A DNA stretch of 64,000 nucleotides from Telmatobacter sp. DSM 110680 (GTDB lineage Bacteria; Acidobacteriota; Terriglobia; Terriglobales; Acidobacteriaceae), in the NCBI RefSeq assembly GCF_039994875.1, contig NZ_CP121196.1, positions 1,612,001 through 1,676,000 of the forward strand. Reading direction: 5' to 3'. The notes beneath the pieces were generated by a model that was given only the letters and a program-made list of their open reading frames with translations, did not search any database and was not told the DNA's origin. The translations under genes were made by a program, and so were the position numbers. Positions 39,361 through 48,381 of the stretch are shown piece after piece. Within the stretch, counting starts at the first letter, position 1; each line of letters starts with the position of its first letter.

Positions 39361-39708
39361 GTATGAGTGGAATCTACCTCAATTGAGATTGTACGGCCAA
39401 CGGGGTAATGCAACGAAAAACACCGTTGGTAATCAATAGAGAGGGGAGCTTTGTAAATAACCCTTTGTAGCTACCCCTTGAGTTATACGAGTTACCCTTT
39501 AACAGCAAAGTCTTCTAGCCGATTCACGCAAGTCTTTATTCCGGAATTGCGCTTGCGCTGCGTTGAGGCGAGGTCCGCCCTAATGCGCTAAAATCAAGTG
39601 TTTTTGTGCCCACCAGGGCAGTGCGCCGACCGCTCCCAATTCCGTCGGACATCTGTCCACTGATCACTGTCCACTGACCACTAGAAACTCAGAACTGAGA
39701 ACTCACAC
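39361..39708. other. Divergent intergenic region between mreB and the aldehyde dehydrogenase gene
   Basis: The 348 bp must hold promoters in both directions. A TACAAT on the minus strand about 35 bp before the mreB start could be a -10 element but lacks a matching -35. The right end carries one arm of the heptad repeat. No gene is seen. Confidence 0.5.
39658..39684. repeat. Heptad repeat, single arm (copy 5)
   Basis: CACTGAT, CACTGTC, CACTGAC and CACTAGA follow each other at a 7-bp period just before the aldehyde dehydrogenase gene. No matching opposite arm was found nearby, so this is a half element. Confidence 0.8.
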
Positions 39709-41199
39709 ATGACCTACCCCACCTACCACAATCTGATCGGCGGCGAATGGCTCCCCGCCGCAAGCGGCAAAACCATCCTCAACGTAAATCCCGCCGACCA
39801 CGACGATATCGTCGGATCATTCCCGGCCTCCGACGCTGAAGACGTTAACCGCGCCGTCGCAGCTGCGAAAAAAGCCTTCGCCACCTGGCGTCTCGTCCCC
39901 GCGCCCAAGCGCGCCGAAATCTTGCTCCGCGCCGGCATCCTTCTCCAGCAGCGCAAGGAGCAGTTCGCCCGCGACATGACCCGCGAAATGGGCAAGGTGC
40001 TGGCCGAGACCCGCGGCGACGTGCAGGAAGCGATTGATGAGGCTTTCTATGTTGCCGGCGAAGGCCGCCGTCTCTTCGGCCAGACCACGCCTTCTGAACT
40101 GCAGAATAAGTTCGCCATGAGCATCCGCATGCCCGTAGGCGTCGTCGGCCTCATCACGCCGTGGAACTTCCCCATGGCCATCCCCAGCTGGAAGCTTTTT
40201 CCCGCGCTCGTCTCTGGCAACACCTGCGTCATCAAGCCCGCCACCGATACGCCGATCTCCGTCTATAATCTCGTCCAGACTCTCGTCGACGCCGGCCTTC
40301 CCGCGGGCGTAGTCAACATCGTCAGCGGCAGCGGCAGCGGCGCCGGCAGCGCCCTGGTCGAACATCCCGATGTTCGCGCCATCAGCTTCACGGGATCCAG
40401 CGAAGTCGGCTCGCATGTCGCCCAGCGCGCCGCCGCCACCTTCAAGCCCGTCTCTCTCGAAATGGGTGGTAAAAACGCGCAGATCGTTCTCGATGACGCC
40501 AACCTCGAACTCGCTCTCGACGGGGCCCTCTGGGGATCTTTCGGCACCACCGGCCAGCGCTGCACAGCCACCAGCCGCATCCTGCTGCAAAAGGGAATCG
40601 CTGCCAAATTCACGAAGGAGTTCGTCGCCCGCGCCAAGGCTCTCAAGATCGGCAACGGTCTCGATGAATCCGTGCAGGTAGGCCCGCAAGTCAACAAGAG
40701 CCAGATCGAAACTTCCGCGAAATACGTCGACATCGCCAGCACTGACGGTGGAAAAATTCTCTGCGGCGGTCACGCCCTCACCAACGGCGATCACTCCAAG
40801 GGAACATTCTTCGAGCCCACCGTAGTCGGTGGCGTCACCCACACCATGCGCATCGCTCGCGAAGAAGTCTTCGGCCCCGTGGTTTCGCTGCTGGAGTTCG
40901 ACACCTTCGAGCAAGCCATCGAAATCGCCAACTCGATCGATTACGGACTTTCGACCGCGCTCTACACCAAAGATGTGAATCGCGCTTTCACTGCCATTCG
41001 CGATCTCGAAGCCGGCATCACCTACATCAACGCACCCACCATCGGCGCAGAAGTTCACCTGCCCTTCGGGGGCGTAAAGCACACCGGCAACGGTCACCGC
41101 GAAGGCAACGGAGCCATCGACTTCTTCACCACCTGGAAAGCGGTCTACGTCGACTATAGCGACAAACTCCAGCGCGCCCAGATCGACAACGCCGAGTAA
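39709..41199 (+). CDS. NAD(P)-dependent aldehyde dehydrogenase
   Basis: The 496-residue product has the complete aldehyde dehydrogenase fold: [12 protein letters not shown], the [12 protein letters not shown]-binding turn, [11 protein letters not shown] with the general base Glu, and the nucleophile Cys in [12 protein letters not shown]. The C terminus ([16 protein letters not shown] and [14 protein letters not shown]) resembles the alpha-ketoglutaric semialdehyde dehydrogenase-like branch, but the substrate cannot be fixed. Codon third positions are strongly C-rich, giving a long spurious antisense frame. A REP-like hairpin follows. Confidence 0.92.
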   Translation: MTYPTYHNLIGGEWLPAASGKTILNVNPADHDDIVGSFPASDAEDVNRAVAAAKKAFATWRLVPAPKRAEILLRAGILLQQRKEQFARDMTREMGKVLAETRGDVQEAIDEAFYVAGEGRRLFGQTTPSELQNKFAMSIRMPVGVVGLITPWNFPMAIPSWKLFPALVSGNTCVIKPATDTPISVYNLVQTLVDAGLPAGVVNIVSGSGSGAGSALVEHPDVRAISFTGSSEVGSHVAQRAAATFKPVSLEMGGKNAQIVLDDANLELALDGALWGSFGTTGQRCTATSRILLQKGIAAKFTKEFVARAKALKIGNGLDESVQVGPQVNKSQIETSAKYVDIASTDGGKILCGGHALTNGDHSKGTFFEPTVVGGVTHTMRIAREEVFGPVVSLLEFDTFEQAIEIANSIDYGLSTALYTKDVNRAFTAIRDLEAGITYINAPTIGAEVHLPFGGVKHTGNGHREGNGAIDFFTTWKAVYVDYSDKLQRAQIDNAE

Positions 41200-41224
41200 C
41201 ATCCATTTCAGTTTCTAAAAATCC

Positions 41225-41321
41225 GGGTGCCCCATCCATGCGCAGTTTCATCGCGCATGGGTGGGAAAGCACGAACGTTGGTCAGCCGAGCGTCAGGCCG
41301 GGTGCCCCATGTCCGGGGTGG
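41225..41321. repeat. REP-like GGGTGCCCCAT hairpin repeat, two copies
   Basis: GGGTGCCCCAT occurs at 41225 and again at 41300. The first copy folds into a long stem in which GTGCCCCATCCATGCGC pairs with GCGCATGGGTGGG and a downstream GCAC across a short loop (41227-41272). The second is GGGTGCCCCAT followed by GTCCGGGGTGG, a shorter stem. Both lie between the aldehyde dehydrogenase and the exported protein gene and could also act as a transcription terminator. Confidence 0.7.
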
Positions 41322-41456
41322 AGGTATCTTTCTGAGACCTGGCCACCCGCAATCTCACCCTCCAACAACCCCATTACCGCCAAAACCCGTCTCAGTTATA
41401 TACAGCGTGCGCCTTGTTGCGTCCCCTTTAATCCCTCGGGAGGTTTCCCCCGCCTT

Positions 41457-42935
41457 ATGCGCTTATTCCGGTCATTACCCGTTGCAATCATCCTTCTTTT
41501 CAGCACCACCTTTGCGTTCCCTCAGGCGCCTTCCGACCCGCACAACGCCACACATCAGGACGTAACGCTTAAAAGCCTGTTCACCGCGCCAGTGTCTAAG
41601 CTCTCTCAAATCTTCATTCGGAACAACGCTGTGCATCCCGACTCACGGATGAACCAGAACTACACTTCAGCGCCAGCAGCACCCTTGATATTCACCAGTC
41701 CAGTCTTCAATCAATCCATCTTCGATACCGCCACCCTCGTTCAAACTTCAACGGCGCAGGGCGACCCCTATGTCACGCCGGTCACCCGCATCATCTCCTC
41801 TGACGCGGGCGTAAATGACACGGCGCCGCTCTACACCTACCACAACTGCAACTACACTGCCGCCAACTCTGCGGCGCCTTGTGTCGGCGCATTCATGGTT
41901 TCGCAGAACAATCCGGGCGATCTGCACAACGGCGTGTGGGGCATCAATCCCATCGCGATTCAGCGCCACGGCGGCACTAACTCCCTCACCTACGGAGTAG
42001 AAGCCAACGTCTTCAACGAAACCGGACTCGACCCCGGCCCTCCCGGCAAATTGTCTCCGTCAACCAGCCAGATCTTCGGCATCGCCGCCACCATTGCCGG
42101 CAACTCTACTGGAGTTACCCACGGAACCTCCGCCTTCCTCGCCACCGACGAAAACAGCGGCTCCTACTGGTACGACGGCCTCTGGGTCGAACGCGCCATC
42201 TATGCTGCGCTCGAGGCAGGTCCCGTCGGCGGCGGATCTGATTTGCAATGGTCCGTTGTCTCCAACGCCACCGGCAGCGCCAGCCCGAAGCGCAACTTCG
42301 CCAGCATCCCGCAGGCCGACATTGCGTCCTCGTGGAATGGCCACGCCTCAATGCTCGAAGTTCTCAAGCGGCAGTTCGTGCCGAGTTCAGCCGCGCACCC
42401 CGCAGGCTGCTACGACTACACCTTTTCGACGGCTCTGCGCCAGCAATTCTGCGACGACGGCAGCAACGTCTTCCTGCCCGCTTCGAATGCCGCAGCCATC
42501 CGCATCACTCCCGATGCCAATGGGGAGTCCGGAGCGGCAGTCTCCGTCACCAACGCCGCCAACAGCGCCTATACATTTCTCGTGCAGAAGAACGGCGCCA
42601 CCACCATCGACAACTCCCTCACGGTCAACAGCTCCGCGCGCGCCGCGTCCTTCCAGATCGGACCGCATACGGTTCTTCCGTCAAGCCTCGATGGCTATCA
42701 CGGCTCCGGCGCCAAGGTTCAGATCAGCGACGGCACCGGCCGCGCCGGCAATTTGCCCAGGTACGATTCGGCGGGCAACGTCACGGATAGTGGCGTCTCA
42801 ACCACGCAACTCCCCGTCGCCTCTCCGAAAGCCGAAGCGGGTCACATCGCCTGCATCAAGTCCATCGGCCCACCCATCCAGATCGGCTCCTGCTCCACAC
42901 GCCCCGACGCCACCGGAGCCTGCTCATGCAACTGA
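41457..42935 (+). CDS. Exported protein with tail-fibre-like C-terminal region
   Basis: The 492-residue product has a signal peptide (MRLFRSLPVAIILLFSTTFAF) and a long Asn/Thr/Ser-rich beta-type body with no recognised domain. The C-terminal third (KVQISDGTGRAGNLPRYDSA followed by GNVTDSGVSTTQLP) resembles repeats in phage tail fibres and other trimeric surface fibres. It ends in a cysteine-rich segment (CSTRPDATGACSCN). No transmembrane segment or LPXTG anchor is visible. GGGAGG lies about 12 bp before the ATG. It could be a surface fibre or adhesin; this is inference. Confidence 0.68.
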   Translation: MRLFRSLPVAIILLFSTTFAFPQAPSDPHNATHQDVTLKSLFTAPVSKLSQIFIRNNAVHPDSRMNQNYTSAPAAPLIFTSPVFNQSIFDTATLVQTSTAQGDPYVTPVTRIISSDAGVNDTAPLYTYHNCNYTAANSAAPCVGAFMVSQNNPGDLHNGVWGINPIAIQRHGGTNSLTYGVEANVFNETGLDPGPPGKLSPSTSQIFGIAATIAGNSTGVTHGTSAFLATDENSGSYWYDGLWVERAIYAALEAGPVGGGSDLQWSVVSNATGSASPKRNFASIPQADIASSWNGHASMLEVLKRQFVPSSAAHPAGCYDYTFSTALRQQFCDDGSNVFLPASNAAAIRITPDANGESGAAVSVTNAANSAYTFLVQKNGATTIDNSLTVNSSARAASFQIGPHTVLPSSLDGYHGSGAKVQISDGTGRAGNLPRYDSAGNVTDSGVSTTQLPVASPKAEAGHIACIKSIGPPIQIGSCSTRPDATGACSCN

Positions 42936-43060
42936 GTGGTGACCCTCACCAGCCCGTGTCATAGCGTCGAGAAACCGAAAAACAATCGCTCAATAGCCTA
43001 GAAACTCCTGATTGACAGTTAGACATTTCCCGGTTCAACTCTCATCTGAGAGGTCGCCCC

Positions 43061-45550
43061 ATGACATTGAAGGATGTCATCATCGCTGCGCGCATTCTTG
43101 CCAAGCGCCCCGCCTACACCTTGACCGCCGCCCTGACAATCGCTCTCGGTGTCGGCGCCAGCACCACAATCTTCAGCGTGACCAACGCAGTTCTACTCAA
43201 GCCGCTCCCCTACCGCGATCCAAACAAACTGGTAATTGCCGGCATGGACCTGCGCAAACGAGACGTCCGCGATCTGCCATTTTCAAATGCAGACTACATC
43301 GACCTTCGCGACGGCACCAAAGAGTACTTTTCTGACATGGCTGGCGTCTTCACTGGCCGCATCGTTGTTCCCCAGGAAGACGGAACACCTGAACAGATCA
43401 GCCTCGCAATTGCGACGACGAATTTTTTTGACGTGATGGGCGCCAAAATCCTTTTGGGCCGCGACTTCAATGCGCAAGATGGAATTCCGCAGCCGCAGCC
43501 TCCGCCCAATGCCGCAGCCGACAACGCGCCCGCGCGCCTGCCCGGCACAGCCATCCTCAGTTATGAATACTTCCGCAGGCGCTACGGCGGCAACACCTCT
43601 GTTCTCGGCCATAACATCACGATTCCCGGCCAGCCCGGTCCCGTGATCGCGGGCGTTCTGGCTCCCGGGTTCCGCCTCTACTTTCCTCCTGACGCAGACG
43701 TCCAACCCGCCCCCGACATCTACATCGCCAATCGTCTCGGTTACGACTCGGCAGAACGCAACGACTTCTCCATTCGACCCATCGGAAGGCTCAAAGAGGG
43801 AGCATTGCTCCAGAGTGCGCAAGGCGCAGCCGACGGCATTGCCGCCCAGGCGCGGCAGACGTTTTCCATCGATGAGACTGCCGGCTATTACATCCACCTC
43901 GCGCCGATGCGACAACATCTTGTGGCGGCGGTTAAGCCCGCCATCCTCACGCTCATGGTTTCAGTGATCTTTCTGCTCCTCATCGCCTGCGCCAATGTCG
44001 GCAACCTTCTTCTCGTTCGCGCCTCGCTGCGCCAGCAGGAATTCTCAGTGCGGGCAGCCCTGGGGGCAAACCGGTTGCGGCTTGTCGCTCCGATCCTTAT
44101 TGAGGCGGTTCTGCTTTCCGTGATAGGCACTGTCGCCGGTCTCGGACTCGCCTGGGCGGGAATCCTCGCTTTGCGGGTTCTCGCTCCAGCCAACCTTCCT
44201 CGCCTCGAGGATGTCCGCATCGATGGAGCGGTGCTTGCTTACAGCGCACTCGCCGGTCTCGCCTCCGCGGCTATCTTCGGGATTGTTCCCGCCCTGCGCG
44301 CTTCGCGTCCCGCGCTGATGAATGTGCTGCGCGGCATTAGTAGAACCTCGGGCATGGGTAGCGGAGCTTTCCTTCGGAATGCGGTCGTGATGGCCGAAGT
44401 AGCGCTCTCCTTCATTTTGCTGATCGGATCCGGGCTGATGTTCCGCAGTTTCCTCAAACTGCAAGCGATCGATCCGGGTTTTGATCCGCATCATCTCCTC
44501 ACATTCCAAATTCAAGGCATCGGCAATAATCGGAAGACCCCGGAGCAACGAGCCGCATTCATGCATGTGGTCACAGAGCAACTCAAATCTATTCCCGGCG
44601 TTCAGAGCGTCACAGGTTCATTTCCATTTCCCCTCACCGGCGAGTTCAGTCCCATTCGGTGGGGAACAGAAGATGCCGCGCGCGATCCAAGCCGCTTTCA
44701 GGCAACTGATTTTCAGATTGTTCTTCCCGGCTATTTCGAAGCGATGCGTACACCGTTGCTCGCGGGGCGCACCTTCACTGATGACGACAACATGCCCAAA
44801 CGTGACGGCGTAATCGTTGACGATGCTCTCGCCGCCAAAGCATTTCCCGGCCAGTCCGCGATCGGCAAGCACATCCTCATCCGCCTGCGCACGCCTGAAG
44901 CGGAGAAGGTACAGATCATCGGCGTCGTTGCGCATCAGCGGGTAACCTCACTCGCGGAAGTCGGACGCGAGCAAATCTACTTTCCGGACGCATTTCTTGG
45001 TTCCGGCGCAATTCAATCCTGGGCTCTGCGCACAGGAAGCGATCCCGCTTCTTACGAAAGCCAGGTCAGGGCAACCCTGAAGGCGCTCGACCCGCAACTC
45101 CTCGTCAACAAAGTTCAGACAGCCGACTCTGTTGTCTACGATTCGCAGGCCGGCACGCGATTTTCACTTTTGCTCATCTCCGTTTTTGCGGTCATTGCCG
45201 CTTTGCTCGCTGGCGTAGGCCTTTACGGCGTTATTTCTACCTCTGTTCGACAGCGCACTTCCGAAATTGGCGTCCGTATGGCAATGGGAGCCGAGCGCGG
45301 CGATATTCTTCTTCTCATCGTCGCGCAAGGACTGCGACTGAGCGCAGCCGGAATTGTGATCGGAGTGATTGGATCAATTCTCCTTGGCCGCGTTATCTCC
45401 GCGCTTCTTGTGGGAGGAATAAAATCGACCGACGCCACGACTTATGTCTCCATGACCGCAGCGTTCCTGGCAATCTCCGCGCTCGCATCCTGGCTACCCG
45501 CCCGTCGGGCGTCCGGCCTCGATCCTGCGAGGGCGCTGCGGGAACAATAG
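43061..45550 (+). CDS. ABC transporter permease, acidobacterial duplicated orphan permease (ADOP) type, copy 1
   Basis: The 829-residue product has the duplicated MacB/FtsX layout: an N-terminal membrane segment (about 15-40, with the ALTIALGVGASTTIFSVTNA signature), a periplasmic MacB core domain, three membrane segments (about 290-420), a second periplasmic domain and a C-terminal set of three segments (about 700-820). The second half opens near ALSFILLIGSGLMFRSFLKL. No ATPase gene is adjacent, the defining feature of the ADOP family. The substrate is unknown; macrolide or lipoprotein export roles of MacB/Lol relatives cannot be assumed. Confidence 0.93.
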   Translation: MTLKDVIIAARILAKRPAYTLTAALTIALGVGASTTIFSVTNAVLLKPLPYRDPNKLVIAGMDLRKRDVRDLPFSNADYIDLRDGTKEYFSDMAGVFTGRIVVPQEDGTPEQISLAIATTNFFDVMGAKILLGRDFNAQDGIPQPQPPPNAAADNAPARLPGTAILSYEYFRRRYGGNTSVLGHNITIPGQPGPVIAGVLAPGFRLYFPPDADVQPAPDIYIANRLGYDSAERNDFSIRPIGRLKEGALLQSAQGAADGIAAQARQTFSIDETAGYYIHLAPMRQHLVAAVKPAILTLMVSVIFLLLIACANVGNLLLVRASLRQQEFSVRAALGANRLRLVAPILIEAVLLSVIGTVAGLGLAWAGILALRVLAPANLPRLEDVRIDGAVLAYSALAGLASAAIFGIVPALRASRPALMNVLRGISRTSGMGSGAFLRNAVVMAEVALSFILLIGSGLMFRSFLKLQAIDPGFDPHHLLTFQIQGIGNNRKTPEQRAAFMHVVTEQLKSIPGVQSVTGSFPFPLTGEFSPIRWGTEDAARDPSRFQATDFQIVLPGYFEAMRTPLLAGRTFTDDDNMPKRDGVIVDDALAAKAFPGQSAIGKHILIRLRTPEAEKVQIIGVVAHQRVTSLAEVGREQIYFPDAFLGSGAIQSWALRTGSDPASYESQVRATLKALDPQLLVNKVQTADSVVYDSQAGTRFSLLLISVFAVIAALLAGVGLYGVISTSVRQRTSEIGVRMAMGAERGDILLLIVAQGLRLSAAGIVIGVIGSILLGRVISALLVGGIKSTDATTYVSMTAAFLAISALASWLPARRASGLDPARALREQ

Positions 45551-45756
45551 AAGAGCGGAAAGTACGAGCAATCCAGTCCGTTGCGGCATCCTTTGCGCTT
45601 TTCGCTGTTCAATTCTGAACGCTGCCTTTTGATTTCGGACAGGAGAAATTTACCCAAGTCTGCGCAAAACCATTTGTTTCGAGGGCTTCCATGTCGAATG
45701 GAACGGCGAATGGCGTGCTCCCACAATGAGCGAGACTCGGTTGGGGGAGAGTGCGA

Positions 45757-48321
45757 ATGCTGTCAGACCTGCGCGACGCGCTAAGGCAATTGCTGAAGGC
45801 GCCCGGATTTTCTGCGACGGTTGTGATTACGTTGGCCTTGGGAATTGGAGCCACAACGGCGATCTTCACGCTGGTTCATCAGGTGATGCTGAAGTCGTTG
45901 CCGGTGACGAAGCCCGATGAGTTGTGGAGGATCGGGGACAAACTCCGCTGCTGCAATTGGGGTGGATACACGCAGGGAGACGACGGCGACTTTTCGCTCT
46001 TCTCCTGGGAGGCGTACAAGAATTTCCGCGATCATACGCCGGAGTTCGCCGAACTAGCCGCGCTGCAGGCGGGCAATGCGCCGCTTGGCGTGCGGCGCGG
46101 CGGATCACAGGCGCCAGTGGATACGCGCAACGGACAATACGTGTCCGGGAATTTCTTCCGCACCCTCGGCGTGCAGCCGTGGCTGGGTCGACTTATGACC
46201 GATGCCGACGATCAAGTGGGCGCGCCGCCGGTTGCAGTACTGAGCTATCGTATCTGGGAGAGCAAGTACGGCTCCGACCCTTCGGTGGTCGGCGGAAATT
46301 TCGAGATCAACGGGCGAGTGTTCACCGTCATCGGGGTCACCCCGCCAGGGTTTTATGGCGCCAAACTCACCGGCTGGGGTATGCCGGACATCTGGCTGCC
46401 GATCACGTCCGAGATGATTCTTGCTACGGACGTGGCACGACCCAAGCGAGCCAACGAAAACTATCTTGATCTGCTCGGAAGAGTGCGCCCCGGTGTCAAT
46501 TCTCAAGCACTCGAGGCCAAGTTGCGCGTGGAGTTCCACGGCTGGCTGGCTAGCCATGTCGCGGACATGGAGCCGGGCGAGAAACAACTCTGGCAACAGC
46601 AGAGCCTCCACCTGGTACCGGGAGAAGCGGGCGTAGCGGCGATGCGCGACGAGTACAAAGATGGTCTCAGGCTTCTGCTTATCGCTGCCGGATGCGTGCT
46701 GTTGGTCGCGTGCGGCAACCTCGCAAACTTGATGCTGGCTCGCGGGTTGAAGAACCGTCCACAGATCTCGGTTCGTGTCGCACTGGGAGCGTCGCGGCTG
46801 CGACTGGTGCGCAGAGCGCTGGTTGAGAGTGTGCTGCTTGCGGTGCTTGGTGGCGCGTTTGGAATTGGTGTAGCGTACGCCGGAACCCGGTTGATTTTGT
46901 ACCTCGCATTCCAGATCGGCGGCCCGAATAACTATGTTCCAGTGAGCCCGACGCCATCAACGCCAGTGCTTCTGTTCGCGCTGGGAGTCTCGATTTTGAC
47001 GGGGATAGTCTTTGGGACGGCACCCGCCTGGATGACTTCGCACGCCGATCCGGTCGAAGCACTGCGCGGTGCGAATCGTTCCGTCGGCGGAGGCCGTTCG
47101 TGGGCGCAGAAGTCGCTCGTGATCGCCCAGGCGGCGATGTCTCTGGTGCTGCTGTCGGCGGCTGCGTTGCTGGCGCAGAGTCTGCGCAACTTGGAGCACC
47201 AAAATTTCGGCTTTGATACACAGGGACGTTATATTGCATGGATCAATCCGACGCTGGGCACCTACAAGCCCGAACAGATGGAGCAATTGTTCCGCCGGGT
47301 CGACGACAGCCTGAGAGGAATTCCCGGCGTGCGGATGGCCGTGCCCGCGCTTTATGCGCCGATGACCGGCGATAGCTGGAACGACGGAGTTCGCATCCAG
47401 GGCAGGCCTGAGCCGGGGCCCAAGGAGGACACCGGAGCGGGCTGGGCGCGCGTGATGCCGGGATTCTTCGACATCATCGGTGCACACATACTCATGGGGC
47501 GGCAATTCACCGAGGACGATACAGCCGCGACGCCCAATGTTGCGGTTGTGAACGAAGCTTTTGTGAATCGATTCTTCAAAGGCCAGAACCCGATCGGCCA
47601 GCATTTCGGCCCGAACAGGCTGCGCTACGCCTCCACCTTTGAGATCGTCGGTGTTGTTAAAGACATCCGGTATATGACCTATGACTACAAGGATCCCGTC
47701 CGGCCAATGTTCTGGGTGTCGGAGTTGCAGACGGCGAAATACGATGATCCGGTCTGGGCGCAAGGCGAGAAGTGGTCTCACTATCTCTACAACATCGTGA
47801 TCTGGGCTCCTGGCGATCCTCCGGGAATGGAAGAGAAGGTGCGCAAGGCGATAGCCAGTGTCGAGCCCAGCCTGGTATTGAACGACGTCGACCCATACGG
47901 CAAAGTCGTGAGCGCAGACTTTCAGCAGCAAAACATGATCGCGACGCTGACATCTCTCTTCGGGGCGCTCGGTCTTGCGTTGGCAGCCTTGGGGCTTTAT
48001 GGGGTGATGGCGTACACCGTGGAGCAGCGCACCAACGAGATTGGATTGCGAATGGCCCTTGGCGCAGATCGCGGACACGTGACCAGTATGATCCTGCGCG
48101 GCGCGCTTTGGCAGATCGGACTGGGCCTTGGTATTGGGATTCCGTTGGCCATCCTCGCTGGGAAGCTGATGAAAGACCAGTTGTATGGTGTGCAACCGTG
48201 GGACCCGATGATGTTGACTGGCGCCACGATACTGCTGGCCCTCGCTGCACTCATCGCGTCAGTAGCGCCAGTGCGACGCGCCGCTAACGTGGAACCCATG
48301 ATCGCACTACGCACTGAGTGA
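45757..48321 (+). CDS. ABC transporter permease, acidobacterial duplicated orphan permease (ADOP) type, copy 2
   Basis: The 854-residue product shares the layout of the preceding gene: VVITLALGIGATTAIFTLVH near the N terminus, two MacB-core periplasmic domains and two FtsX membrane blocks (including VRVALGASRLRLVRRALVES and the C-terminal NEIGLRMALGADRGHV). It is divergent in sequence from copy 1, so the pair is not a recent duplication. A GGGGGAG site supports the ATG at 45757 over a GTG six bases earlier. About 200 bp separate the two genes. No ATPase is nearby. Confidence 0.93.
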   Translation: MLSDLRDALRQLLKAPGFSATVVITLALGIGATTAIFTLVHQVMLKSLPVTKPDELWRIGDKLRCCNWGGYTQGDDGDFSLFSWEAYKNFRDHTPEFAELAALQAGNAPLGVRRGGSQAPVDTRNGQYVSGNFFRTLGVQPWLGRLMTDADDQVGAPPVAVLSYRIWESKYGSDPSVVGGNFEINGRVFTVIGVTPPGFYGAKLTGWGMPDIWLPITSEMILATDVARPKRANENYLDLLGRVRPGVNSQALEAKLRVEFHGWLASHVADMEPGEKQLWQQQSLHLVPGEAGVAAMRDEYKDGLRLLLIAAGCVLLVACGNLANLMLARGLKNRPQISVRVALGASRLRLVRRALVESVLLAVLGGAFGIGVAYAGTRLILYLAFQIGGPNNYVPVSPTPSTPVLLFALGVSILTGIVFGTAPAWMTSHADPVEALRGANRSVGGGRSWAQKSLVIAQAAMSLVLLSAAALLAQSLRNLEHQNFGFDTQGRYIAWINPTLGTYKPEQMEQLFRRVDDSLRGIPGVRMAVPALYAPMTGDSWNDGVRIQGRPEPGPKEDTGAGWARVMPGFFDIIGAHILMGRQFTEDDTAATPNVAVVNEAFVNRFFKGQNPIGQHFGPNRLRYASTFEIVGVVKDIRYMTYDYKDPVRPMFWVSELQTAKYDDPVWAQGEKWSHYLYNIVIWAPGDPPGMEEKVRKAIASVEPSLVLNDVDPYGKVVSADFQQQNMIATLTSLFGALGLALAALGLYGVMAYTVEQRTNEIGLRMALGADRGHVTSMILRGALWQIGLGLGIGIPLAILAGKLMKDQLYGVQPWDPMMLTGATILLALAALIASVAPVRRAANVEPMIALRTE

Positions 48322-48381
48322 TGGCATCTGGCAGGCGTATCGAGCGCTGCAAATCTAAAAGCTAAGGCAGGTCTGCTATCG

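Noticed and set aside
39817..41202. Open frame of 461 codons antisense to the aldehyde dehydrogenase gene
   Set aside because: It is opposite a clearly conserved enzyme whose third positions are C-rich, which removes stops on the other strand. Its own product has no recognisable motif.
41227..41565. Frame of 112 codons across the GGGTGCCCCAT repeats
   Set aside because: It is a translation of the repeat hairpins and has no start signal; it overlaps the signal peptide of the exported protein in another frame.
46957..48195. Open frame of 412 codons antisense to the second orphan permease
   Set aside because: It is a mirror of the high-GC coding frame; the product is rich in His and Arg without domain features.
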